20,388 nucleotides of DNA. Origin: Nitrospiraceae bacterium (lineage in GTDB: Bacteria; Nitrospirota; Thermodesulfovibrionia; Thermodesulfovibrionales; Dissulfurispiraceae). This document shows, piece after piece, positions 6,087 through 13,741 of the stretch (positions within the stretch are counted from its first letter, which is position 1; each line of letters opens with the position of its first letter). The notes beneath the pieces were generated by a model. It saw only the letters and a program-made list of their open reading frames with translations. It did no database searches and was not told where the DNA came from. Location of the stretch: assembly GCA_003170655.1 (NCBI GenBank), contig PMYY01000137.1, forward strand, positions 2,739-23,126, in the 5' to 3' direction. The translations under genes were made by a program, and so were the position numbers.

Positions 6087-6776
6087 ATGCAGACTGAAAG
6101 GAGGCGTCACGCGCGTGTAACTGTGGAGGTTGATGTTGATGTGTCGGTGCAGATTAACAAGACGCACTGCGGGCGCGTAACTGACATTAGTGAGACAGGG
6201 CTTTTCGTGGAACCTGGCAATTATGTCAAAAAGGACGATTTTGTTGTAATAAGATTCTACAGCGAAAAAATTATGTTTGGCGCTACCGTGCGAAGAGTCG
6301 CAGAAAATGGCTTTGGCGCTGAGTTTGGAAGTATGAATGACGCACATCGTAAGGTAATTTCAAGATTTATTCCAAAGCCAAAACAAGCAAAGGTCTCGTT
6401 AGTTGTACAGATGCCGACAGTGATGCTTCTTTGCGACGGCGGATCGCATCTAGTTCTGACGCGCGAGTTGGAAAAAGCAGGATTTTCGGTTTTGGAAGTA
6501 AGAAGCATAGATAAGGTAATCTCTTCAATGGAGCGCTTTGATGTTGTAAGTGTCGTCAGCGATTATATGGTCGGCGGCAAAGATACATTTTCGGTCCTCA
6601 AGGAAATCAAACAGGAACAAATGCGAAACTTCCCAGTCGTTATTTATTCAGGCAGATATGATGTTCCGCATAAGAAGTTTGAGGAACTCGGAATACAATT
6701 TTATTCCAAAAGCACTACGACCCCTAAGAATCTCGCTAGTTATATCAAGAAGGGTTTCTCCAAAGAGAATAAATAG
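6087..6776 (+). CDS. PilZ domain-receiver domain protein
   Basis: 229 residues from ATG 6087, chosen because 'ggagg' lies five bases upstream; a TTG at 6072 would add five residues. The N-terminal domain (about 1-100) is PilZ. It carries the cyclic-di-GMP-binding signatures 'ERRRHAR' and, about 30 residues on, 'DISETGLFV' (D/NxSxxG type). The C-terminal domain (about 110-225) resembles a response-regulator receiver. It has 'VMLLCDGG' at strand 1 (one of the usual two acidic residues), 'VVSDYMVGG' with the candidate phospho-acceptor Asp, 'VVIYSG' with the conserved Ser/Thr, and 'FYSKS' with the conserved Lys. No output domain follows. It likely links cyclic-di-GMP sensing to a phosphorelay or protein partner; the partner is unknown. 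It is convergent with a diguanylate cyclase gene. Confidence 0.85.
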   Translation: MQTERRRHARVTVEVDVDVSVQINKTHCGRVTDISETGLFVEPGNYVKKDDFVVIRFYSEKIMFGATVRRVAENGFGAEFGSMNDAHRKVISRFIPKPKQAKVSLVVQMPTVMLLCDGGSHLVLTRELEKAGFSVLEVRSIDKVISSMERFDVVSVVSDYMVGGKDTFSVLKEIKQEQMRNFPVVIYSGRYDVPHKKFEELGIQFYSKSTTTPKNLASYIKKGFSKENK

Positions 6777-6834
6777 CATCAGCGAAATATCCTGTCTTAA
6801 AAAAGATGTGCAGGCGATGGCTTGCTGCTCAGTC

Positions 6835-8178
6835 TCAATCTATAAGAGGAAGTTGAAATTTGTTGTGGTTCTTGTGATTCATGTTGTTGGAATAGATGCG
6901 GACAGCATTCTTTAAAAGTTTAGCTTCATAAAGGGCGCTATCGGCGCCGCGATATAGGTCTTTATGGTCCTTGAATTTTGCATGCTTCGTGTTGGCAACT
7001 CCCACACTTATTGTTGGGTTGTTCTTAAGTCCCTTGAAATGATGCCGCACAAATTGTTCCTGTAACCTCAGGGCAAAATTATACGCGCCTTCGACGTCGG
7101 CTTCCAGAAGGACATAGCCGAACTCGTCTCCTCCGAGCCTGCATGCCATGTCACCCTGCCTGCCTATCTGCTTGAGCATTTTTGCAAGGGTCTTTATAAC
7201 TCTGTCGCCTACCATATGACCATAAGTGTCGTTTATCGGTTTCAGGTTATCGATATCGATGAAGAGAAGAGAAAACTGCACTTCATATCTCTCCGACCTC
7301 AGGAATTCTTCTTCGAGCCTCTTGAAAAAAAAGCGGCGATTGAATATACCGGTAAGCGGGTCGATCAGTGCGATCTTTCGCAGCTGCCGGTTCTTCCTCA
7401 TTAGCTCGGTGGTCTTTTTATCCACTTCCTCCTTCAGTGTATCGTTCCAGTGAGACAGGCTGTTATAAAGCTTTGAAAGCGTAATAACCTGGCCTGCGAA
7501 TCCAGACAACAGCACCATCAGGTTTTCCATGTGATCGTCGTAGCCTTCGTTATATAGAGGATGGCTGAAATTGATAACACCGATTATTTCGTCCTCGACT
7601 TTGATCGGGACCGCAAGCACGGAGGTGACGCGGACGTCGTTATCCATTTCCAGGTACTTATCATCCGTAGAAACATCGGCGACAAATATCGGCCGTTCTG
7701 TTACAAAGGCGGTTCCAGCAACTCCGACACCGGCCTCTAATGTCGTGCCGGTCTTCCACGTCTTTCCCCTTTTGTATTTGTCGCCCTTGCCGCTTCCGGC
7801 GATAAGTACCAGCTTATTACCTTCCTCATCCTTCAGCATAATAGAGCAATTATCGAAATCGAGTTCCTTCGAAAAGATGTTTACGATGTCCCCGCAAAGA
7901 GTATCAAGGTCCCTCTCCTTCTTGCCGAGTGTGCTCATCCTTATCATGGCGGAAATAACCCTGATTATTTTTTCATAGAATGCCTCTTCACTCTCAAGGA
8001 TACCGAGAGATCCGCCTGCAATGCGCTCGCATTTCCGGGCCTTCATTATTTGTTCATTGATCATCCGGGCAACTGCCGATTCTTCACCCGCAAGACCGTC
8101 AAGCCGGATTGGAGTTCCGGGGGACTCGCTCAGGGTCCGCGAGAGCCGTTTTAGGAATGGATTGTCAATCATAGCCAC
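6835..8178 (-). CDS. GAF-GGDEF diguanylate cyclase
   Basis: 447 residues with no membrane segment. Residues 1-80 form a helical lead-in, a GAF sensor domain spans about 85-235, a coiled-coil linker about 240-270, and a GGDEF domain about 270-430. The active-site loop is intact, 'RLGGDEFG', with GGDEF at 349-353. An inhibitory I-site RxxD (R340-D343) stands exactly five residues before it. The protein should make cyclic-di-GMP from GTP and be product-inhibited. 'NPTISVGVA' and 'ADSALYEAK' complete the family pattern. The GTG at 8178 follows a weak 'gggcgg'. An ATG at 8172 would give a four-base ATGA overlap with the HDOD gene. Either way it is coupled to that gene. Confidence 0.93.
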   Translation of the reverse strand: MAMIDNPFLKRLSRTLSESPGTPIRLDGLAGEESAVARMINEQIMKARKCERIAGGSLGILESEEAFYEKIIRVISAMIRMSTLGKKERDLDTLCGDIVNIFSKELDFDNCSIMLKDEEGNKLVLIAGSGKGDKYKRGKTWKTGTTLEAGVGVAGTAFVTERPIFVADVSTDDKYLEMDNDVRVTSVLAVPIKVEDEIIGVINFSHPLYNEGYDDHMENLMVLLSGFAGQVITLSKLYNSLSHWNDTLKEEVDKKTTELMRKNRQLRKIALIDPLTGIFNRRFFFKRLEEEFLRSERYEVQFSLLFIDIDNLKPINDTYGHMVGDRVIKTLAKMLKQIGRQGDMACRLGGDEFGYVLLEADVEGAYNFALRLQEQFVRHHFKGLKNNPTISVGVANTKHAKFKDHKDLYRGADSALYEAKLLKNAVRIYSNNMNHKNHNKFQLPLID

Positions 8179-9008
8179 ATATTGCCGCCCATGGCGATGA
8201 TCTCTTCGATCCCGGATTCGAACTGCTCAATTCTTTCTTCGTTCATTCCAAGCAGCCTCATTACTGCGATGTCCAGCGGCCCTTCAAATCCTACGCTCGA
8301 CATCGGGCTGAAGCCTCTTCTGATTGCGATGATGTCGGCCAGATGCACAATAGCTGCAGCGGTAGAAGAAGACAAGGACGGATTGTGATGATACCGAATG
8401 ACTTCGCACATATTATTCGGCAGGTTCCATTTATCAGCAAGCCAGGCCCCTATTTCGCCGTGAGTAAAGCCGCAAACCTCATTTTCCGCATCGGGGAAAG
8501 ACATACCTGTCTTGAATTTATCTTCTATCCCGGCATAAATTTCAGGGAAAAAGGCATTCATAACCATGAGCCCAAGATCATGAAGAAGACCGTTTGTAAA
8601 TATATCCTCATGATTTTTCCATCCCATGAAATCGACAATCTCCTTTGAGAATACACCGACCACTATACTGTGCCTGTTGATATTGTGATATCCACCCTCA
8701 TCGGTGTCCTGTTTACCCTTGAACAGTGTAAGTAGAGCAATACCAAGAGCGATGCTCTTGACATTGTCAAAGCCGATCTTCATGACTGCATCCTGAATAA
8801 TTGTCACCGGCTGGCCGGTGCGGAAAAATGCTGCATTGGCAAAGCTGATGACCTTTGCCGATATGGCCGGATCTGTTTCGATAGTTTCGACGATACTGTT
8901 GACGACTGAGGCTTTACTGCTGACGAGCTGGATGATCTTATCGGCAACTGGCGGTACGGTAGGCAGTTTGAGAATCCTTTGAGTCAAGATCCTCAGAGAA
9001 TCATTCAT
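8169..9008 (-). CDS. HDOD domain protein
   Basis: 279 residues occupied by one HDOD domain. The opening 'LPTVPPVADKIIQLV' is typical, followed by 'IVETIETDPAISAKVISFANAAFF' and 'AVMKIGFDNVKSIALGIAL'. Many HDOD domains have lost metal ligands, but here HD-like motifs remain: 'GLLHDLG', 'THGEIGAWLADKW' and 'IRYHH'. HDOD proteins act in signalling, stress and motility control, often beside GGDEF or receiver proteins; substrates are mostly unknown. The start is ATG with 'aggag' nine bases upstream. It is the first gene of a two-gene unit with the diguanylate cyclase. Confidence 0.9.
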   Translation of the reverse strand: MNDSLRILTQRILKLPTVPPVADKIIQLVSSKASVVNSIVETIETDPAISAKVISFANAAFFRTGQPVTIIQDAVMKIGFDNVKSIALGIALLTLFKGKQDTDEGGYHNINRHSIVVGVFSKEIVDFMGWKNHEDIFTNGLLHDLGLMVMNAFFPEIYAGIEDKFKTGMSFPDAENEVCGFTHGEIGAWLADKWNLPNNMCEVIRYHHNPSLSSSTAAAIVHLADIIAIRRGFSPMSSVGFEGPLDIAVMRLLGMNEERIEQFESGIEEIIAMGGNMWL

Positions 9009-9050
9009 AGGTGCCCTCTCCTATTTCATCACAGTATTACACGGCTCTAT

Positions 9051-9056
9051 ATTATA
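9051..9056 (-). promoter_or_regulatory. Candidate -10 element for the HDOD/GGDEF unit
   Basis: A consensus TATAAT on the minus strand lies 43 bases before the HDOD start codon, inside an AT-rich gap after the rhomboid gene. No convincing -35 is found at normal spacing, so it may depend on an activator or be fortuitous. Confidence 0.3.
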
Positions 9057-9088
9057 TACAATAACTCAGAGGGAATGCTGTAATTAAA

Positions 9089-9772
9089 TCAGAACCTGTT
9101 GTATCCTTTGCGGGGAAGCCATAGGCGAATGGTCAGAAGCCCGACAACGAAACCTCCCACATGCGCAAGCCAAGCTACGCCTCCATGCTGAATTTGTGCC
9201 TCACTGAAAAAGCCGTTCAGGACCTGCAATATTGCCCACAACCCGATTACTATGACGGCGGGGATCCTGGAAATCCAGATGAGACCGAAGAAAACGAGGG
9301 TTACGACCCGGGCAGAAGGAAACAGAAATATATATGCGCCGAGGACTCCTGAAATGGCGCCGCTGGCGCCGACCATCGGAAGCATGGAATCAGGTCCGCT
9401 GAGGGCAAAAGCGTATGCTGCGATAATACCAGAAAACAGATAGAAAAAGGCAAACCTTAGATGACCGAGCGTATCTTCGACATTGTCGCCGAAAATCCAC
9501 AGATATAGCATATTACCCGCCAGATGCAGTGCATTTCCGTGCAAGAACATGGCCGCGATTACACTGGTAAACGCGCTTATAGGCTGAAAGGTCTCGGGCT
9601 TCACCGCAAATGACATCAAGTTTACGGGAATGGCCCCATAGAGCCGGGCTATCTGAGACACGTCAAGGGGTGACACTGCCTCCCATATAAAAACCAGGCA
9701 ATTTGTGACCATAAGAAAGACCGTTACGAACGGAAATTTTTCAGATCTATTTTCGTCTTTAAGGGGGATCAT
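9089..9772 (-). CDS. Rhomboid family intramembrane serine protease
   Basis: 227 residues with about six hydrophobic segments. The rhomboid catalytic pair is visible: Ser137 in 'GASGAISG' and His204 in 'AHVGGF'. The conserved 'HLAGNMLYLWIFG' carries H83 and N87, the latter in the usual oxyanion position. It cleaves membrane proteins within the lipid bilayer; the substrate here is unknown. The N-terminus 'MIPLKDENRSEKFPFVT' is typical of short bacterial rhomboids. It lies 31 bases after the small membrane ORF on the same strand. The ribosome binding site is weak. Confidence 0.95.
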   Translation of the reverse strand: MIPLKDENRSEKFPFVTVFLMVTNCLVFIWEAVSPLDVSQIARLYGAIPVNLMSFAVKPETFQPISAFTSVIAAMFLHGNALHLAGNMLYLWIFGDNVEDTLGHLRFAFFYLFSGIIAAYAFALSGPDSMLPMVGASGAISGVLGAYIFLFPSARVVTLVFFGLIWISRIPAVIVIGLWAILQVLNGFFSEAQIQHGGVAWLAHVGGFVVGLLTIRLWLPRKGYNRF

Positions 9773-9803
9773 CGATTATCTTGATGATAGGCTATTTTGA
9801 GGA

Positions 9804-10122
9804 CTACCACAAGAGGCACACAAAATAATCCGGCGGTACCACAATCAAAGTGACAAGCACAAGGCCGGTGAGGACGAAGATCAGAAAAACGCCCATTACA
9901 ATCTTGATAGTTCTTTCGATCCTTTGCCCGAACAATACAAAAAGGAATGTGCTTGCCAACAGAGCGATACCCAATATGCGCACTGTTTCCAGTTCTGCAG
10001 CCACATATGGACGACCCGAAAACAGCGTGAAAAGGCTGGCCCCTGCATTCACAGTCCAGCCCCCGAGGATAAATACCGCGTAAAAACAGATCAGCGAAAG
10101 CGGGAATTGTCACTTTCTTCAT
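9804..10122 (-). pseudogene. Small three-helix membrane protein, frameshifted near its 5' end
   Basis: The frame ending in TAG at 9804 gives a convincing membrane protein with three hydrophobic helices: 'LSLICFYAVFILGGW', 'VRILGIALLASTFLFVLFG' and 'IKIVMGVFLIFVLTGLVLVTLIVV'. It stays open upstream to a TGA at 10110-10112 but has no ATG; a GTG at 10052 would cut off the first helix. An ATG at 10122 in the neighbouring frame reads 'MKKVTIP'. Dropping one base from the CCC (minus strand; GGG at 10102-10104 on plus) joins the two into a 105-residue protein. So either a one-base insertion broke the gene or the sequence has an error. No family recognised. It lies just upstream of the rhomboid gene. 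Confidence 0.55.
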
Positions 10123-10181
10123 ATCACTCGGGGGTCAGGTCGTCTTGTAGCGGTAGGCGAGCTAAAGGGAATCGGGAGAGT

Positions 10182-10201
10182 GGCGGGCCAAACGGCCCGC
10201 C
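10182..10201 (-). terminator. GC-rich perfect hairpin after hcp
   Basis: GGCGGGCC and GGCCCGCC form a perfect eight-pair stem with a four-base loop, 13 bases beyond the hcp stop codon. It probably ends or protects the hcp transcript. There is no T run after it in either direction, so release may be factor-dependent. Confidence 0.55.
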
Positions 10202-10213
10202 CTAAAGATAAGA

Positions 10214-11842
10214 CTAACCGAGAATCGCCTTCAAATCCTGGTCAGGGGTGGTAATCGGCTGGATGTTGAAGTTGTCTACCAGAACCTTAAGAACATTCGG
10301 CGTCACAAATGCGGGCAATGCAGGGCCGAGGCGGATGTCCTTGATGCCGAGATAGAGAAGGGTCAAAAGAATCGCGACCGCCTTCTGCTCATACCACGAA
10401 AGCACCAGCGACAGCGGTAGGTCGTTCACGCCCACATTGAAGGCCTCGGCCAACGCCAGAGCAATTTTGACTGCAGAGTAGGCATCATTGCACTGACCGA
10501 CGTCAAGCAGCCTCGGGATTCCTCCGATATCACCAAGTTCCTTATCGAAGAAACGGAACTTGCCGCAGGCGAGTGTAAGCACGATTGTGTCTTTCGGGGT
10601 CTTTTCTACGAACTCCGTGTAATAGTTGCGGCCGGGCTTTGCTCCGTCGCAACCGCCGACCAGGAAGAAATGACGGATCTGCTTGTTCTTAACTGCCTCG
10701 ATCACCTTACCGGCAACCCCTAACACCGTGTTACGGCCGAATCCAACCATGACTGACTTCCCTTCAGCATCCCCGGAAAATCCGGGCAGCTGAAGTGATT
10801 TTTCGATGACAGTAGCGAAGTTGCGGTCGCCTATGTGCTTAATGCCAGGCCAGCCAACAAGACCGCAAGTGAAGATATTTTCCTTATATGAATCCTGCGG
10901 CTTCTGTAGGCAGTTTGTGGTCATGAGTATGGCACCCGGGAACTGTGGGAATTCCTTGTGCTGGTTCTGCCAGGCTGTGCCGTAATGACCATAGAAGTGG
11001 GCATATTTTTTCAGACCCGGATAACCGTGGGTAGGAAGCATCTCGCCATGTGTATATACGTAAATCCCCTTGCCCTCGGTCTGTTTAAGAATCTCCTCGA
11101 TGTCCTTGAGATCATGGCCTGAGACGAGAATAGCTTTACCCTTCTTATGGCCAAGCGGAACCTTGGTCGGCACAGGATGCCCATATGTGCCTGTATTGCC
11201 AGCATCGAGCAGTTCCATTGTCCTAAGATTGATCTCGCCGCACTTGAGCACAAGCCCTACCCAGTCGTTGAGGCTTAGGCTTTTGTCGAGCGTGGCAGCA
11301 AGGGCCTCATGAATGTACGCATAGACCTTGTCGTCCTGTTGACCTAAAATCTCTGCGTGATCGGCATAGGCGGCAACGCCTTTCAGCCCATAGATCATTG
11401 TCTGCTGCAGTGAGTCAATGTCCGGATTGATCTTCGGGTATGACTTAATGCCCGCATCTTCGCCCTGCTTGACCATGCCGACAAGATCTGCGGCAGGGTT
11501 GAAAGTTGCGGTGCCGTCCGTGAATTCGACTGTCTTACCTGCTACTTTAAGCTTGGCCTTGATGGCCTCGCGATACTTGACGCAATCATTAACGAGTTTG
11601 ACAAAGCGTGCCGGATCGAAGTCAACGTTCGTCAAAGTCGAAAAGAGCGCCTTAACAGTGAAAACGTTCATTGCATTGTCAATGATGCCCGCCTTCCGTG
11701 CTTCGACGGCATACTGAGAGAGTCCTTTCATAGCATATACGAGAAGGTCCTGAAGGGCCGCTACATCGGGCTGCTTGCCGCAAACCCCAATCTTGGTGCA
11801 ACCCGTACCCTTTGCTGTCTGTTCACATTGGTAACAAAACAT
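10214..11842 (-). CDS. hcp: Hydroxylamine reductase (hybrid cluster protein)
   Basis: 542 residues, full length. Hcp carries an N-terminal iron-sulfur cluster and a hybrid Fe-S-O cluster. It reduces hydroxylamine in vitro and is linked to nitric oxide and nitrosative-stress defence in anaerobes. The N-terminal cysteines are C3-x2-C6-x8-C15-x5-C21, the spacing of class I proteins of strict anaerobes. Regions expected to supply the hybrid-cluster ligands are present: 'GHDLKDIEE', 'YTHGEMLPTHGYP', 'TTNCLQKP', 'FTCGLVGWPG', 'LACGKFRF' and 'DVGQCNDAYSA'. The start is ATG with 'ggagg' seven bases upstream. A CRP/FNR-family site and -10 element lie upstream. No hcr reductase gene adjoins it. Confidence 0.97.
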   Translation of the reverse strand: MFCYQCEQTAKGTGCTKIGVCGKQPDVAALQDLLVYAMKGLSQYAVEARKAGIIDNAMNVFTVKALFSTLTNVDFDPARFVKLVNDCVKYREAIKAKLKVAGKTVEFTDGTATFNPAADLVGMVKQGEDAGIKSYPKINPDIDSLQQTMIYGLKGVAAYADHAEILGQQDDKVYAYIHEALAATLDKSLSLNDWVGLVLKCGEINLRTMELLDAGNTGTYGHPVPTKVPLGHKKGKAILVSGHDLKDIEEILKQTEGKGIYVYTHGEMLPTHGYPGLKKYAHFYGHYGTAWQNQHKEFPQFPGAILMTTNCLQKPQDSYKENIFTCGLVGWPGIKHIGDRNFATVIEKSLQLPGFSGDAEGKSVMVGFGRNTVLGVAGKVIEAVKNKQIRHFFLVGGCDGAKPGRNYYTEFVEKTPKDTIVLTLACGKFRFFDKELGDIGGIPRLLDVGQCNDAYSAVKIALALAEAFNVGVNDLPLSLVLSWYEQKAVAILLTLLYLGIKDIRLGPALPAFVTPNVLKVLVDNFNIQPITTPDQDLKAILG

Positions 11843-11882
11843 TTTGAATCCTCCATGCCGTTTTATTTGAGACGTTACATTA

Positions 11883-11929
11883 AGTATAACGACGGAGGAT
11901 TTGGCTGACTATGATCTAAATCATGATTT
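11883..11929 (-). promoter_or_regulatory. FNR/CRP-family operator and promoter of hcp
   Basis: ATGAT-N4-ATCAT at 11911-11924 matches the FNR-type consensus TTGAT-N4-ATCAA except in the outermost pair. A minus-strand TATACT -10 lies at 11888-11883. If that -10 occupies -12 to -7, the operator centre (11917.5) is at -41.5, the standard class II activation position. An overlapping perfect palindrome AAATCATGATTT spans 11918-11929. FNR, HcpR and Dnr-type regulators are known to control hcp in other bacteria; which one acts here cannot be told from the sequence. Confidence 0.6.
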
Positions 11930-12050
11930 GAGAAAAAATTGTAGGGGCAGCCCTATGTGGCTTCTCTGTGGCTATGTTGGCTGCTTGCTGGATGATACAA
12001 CAGCGGGTGCCCGACAAATGATATTGTTAAATCCATGAAAATGCGGCAGC

Positions 12051-13046
12051 CTAACCGACTACCAAAATCAAGCCTTTACATATGACCCATGCAAGCGCGG
12101 CGCAGGCTGGTATTGTGATGATCCAAGCGGCGATAATATTTCCTCCGACGGTCCAACGGACGGCCGTTATGCGCTTCGACGCCACGACTCCCATAATGGC
12201 AGCTGAGATGACATGTGTTGTCGAGAGCGGCATGCCGATGCGCGAGGCTAGTTCGATAACCGTTGCCGCAGCTGTTTCAGCAGCAAAGCCGTTGATGGGT
12301 CTGATTTGGGCAAGCTTAGTCCCAAGCGTTTTAATGATCCTCCAGCCGCCGACAGCTGTGCCAAGTGCCATAGCCATCGCGCAGGTGAGAATAACCCACG
12401 AAGGGATATCAAAAGCCGGCAAATGATAATAACTCACCAGTGCCATAGTGATAATGCCCATGGTCTTCTGGGCATCGTTATTCCCATGGCTGAAAGCCAT
12501 ATATGCCGCCGAAGCTATCTGAAGACGACTGAAGATATTATTGACGAAGGACGGGGACTGGTTACAGAAAAAACGGGCAAGGCAAAGCATGATAAAGCCG
12601 CCGAGGACAAAACCGATCATCGGCGATATGACCAGGCCGAGGAGTATCTTGTAAACTCCTTTGCTGATAACTACCCCTGTTCCGGACGTGGCTATGGCGG
12701 CACCGACGAGACTCGAAAGTACAGCATGGCTAGATGACGTAGGCAGGCCGAAATACCAGGTAATAAGGTCCCAGATTATAGCCGCAACAAGTGCAGATAA
12801 AACTGTCAGCTGGGTCACGCTTCCGGTATCTACCAATCCTGCACCGACGGTTTTCGCCACTGCCGTTCCCGATGCGGCCCCGACAAGATTGAGTATCGTC
12901 GCCATTATGATCGCATTCCTAGGAGAGAGCACTCGCGTCGAAACACAAGTGGCAATTGCATTAGCTGTATCGTGGAACCCGTTGATAAAATCGAAAATAA
13001 CTGCGAGAACTACAACACAGACAAGCAGAACAAAAGAATCATGCAT
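12051..13046 (-). CDS. pit: PiT-family inorganic phosphate transporter
   Basis: 331 residues, largely hydrophobic, with about ten membrane segments. The two PiT signature repeats are present: 'DFINGFHDTANAIA' near residue 19 and 'AFSHGNNDAQKTMG' near residue 185. 'GLPTSSSHA' and 'GMPLSTTHV' form the second repeated motif. It imports phosphate (often as a metal-phosphate complex) driven by an ion gradient. The ATG overlaps the end of the DUF47 gene by eight bases, so the two are coupled. DUF47-PiT pairs are common. It is the last gene of the aroK-to-pit block. The 208 bases after it hold the hcp promoter. Confidence 0.95.
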   Translation of the reverse strand: MHDSFVLLVCVVVLAVIFDFINGFHDTANAIATCVSTRVLSPRNAIIMATILNLVGAASGTAVAKTVGAGLVDTGSVTQLTVLSALVAAIIWDLITWYFGLPTSSSHAVLSSLVGAAIATSGTGVVISKGVYKILLGLVISPMIGFVLGGFIMLCLARFFCNQSPSFVNNIFSRLQIASAAYMAFSHGNNDAQKTMGIITMALVSYYHLPAFDIPSWVILTCAMAMALGTAVGGWRIIKTLGTKLAQIRPINGFAAETAAATVIELASRIGMPLSTTHVISAAIMGVVASKRITAVRWTVGGNIIAAWIITIPACAALAWVICKGLILVVG

Positions 13047-13659
13047 ATTTAAGGACTATCGCCTCTAGTATGTTCGCCACGTCCTCGCATGCATCCGAGG
13101 CGTTTTCGAGATATTCGTAAACTTCCTTCCATTTAATAATCATTATTGGGTCTTTTACCTCATCGAAGAGTCTGACCAGTGCCTCGCGGTAAAGCCTATC
13201 GATCCTGTTTTCGAGCCTGTTGATCTCTATGCAGTATTCCTGTACGAATGAATATTTCTTGTCTCTGAGGGCAATGACCGCCTTGCTCATCATCTCAGTA
13301 GTAGTGAGGATCTCTTTTGCCATATCGATGGCCTCTTTCGTAGGCACCGACAGCTTGAATAACGTAAACCTGTCGACACACGCCCATATCATGTCGATAA
13401 CATCGTCGATTTTGGTTGCAAGGGCGTGAAGGTCTTCCCGGTCGATAGGCGTGATGAAGGTCTTGTTGAGCTTCTTGATTATGTCGTGGGTCATCATGTC
13501 GCCCTCTTTTTCGGACTCTCTGATCTCCTTGGAGATCATCTCGAGATTGTCCATGTCCTGAAGTACGGCAACGAGGAGTGAAGCGCCTTTGATCACATTG
13601 CGTGATGCATGGTCGAAAAGTTCAAAAAAATCGATTGTTTTAGGGAATAAGAATTTCAT
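13039..13659 (-). CDS. DUF47/PhoU-like accessory protein of the PiT transporter
   Basis: 206 residues, all helical and charged, matching the DUF47 family related to PhoU. PhoU-type E/D-rich metal-binding motifs are visible: 'EKEGDMMTHDI' near residue 50, 'DREDLHALATKIDDVID' near residue 73 and 'YLENASDACEDVANIL' near residue 183. Members are thought to regulate the neighbouring phosphate transporter. It starts 82 bases after phoR and overlaps pit. With phoBR upstream it places phosphate sensing and uptake in one unit. The ribosome binding site is weak ('ggtaag'). Confidence 0.92.
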   Translation of the reverse strand: MKFLFPKTIDFFELFDHASRNVIKGASLLVAVLQDMDNLEMISKEIRESEKEGDMMTHDIIKKLNKTFITPIDREDLHALATKIDDVIDMIWACVDRFTLFKLSVPTKEAIDMAKEILTTTEMMSKAVIALRDKKYSFVQEYCIEINRLENRIDRLYREALVRLFDEVKDPIMIIKWKEVYEYLENASDACEDVANILEAIVLKYA

Positions 13660-13741
13660 TACTTACCGGAGATTAGCTTAATAGATGCCCCGAGGGGTTG
13701 TCAATAACATTTTTGTCCTTTTGAACGCCGGACGAATCATG

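Noticed and set aside
13698..13718. PhoB box from two TTGTC repeats before the DUF47 gene
   Set aside because: The repeats are 15 bases apart instead of 11, are on the plus strand relative to minus-strand genes, and match the consensus poorly.
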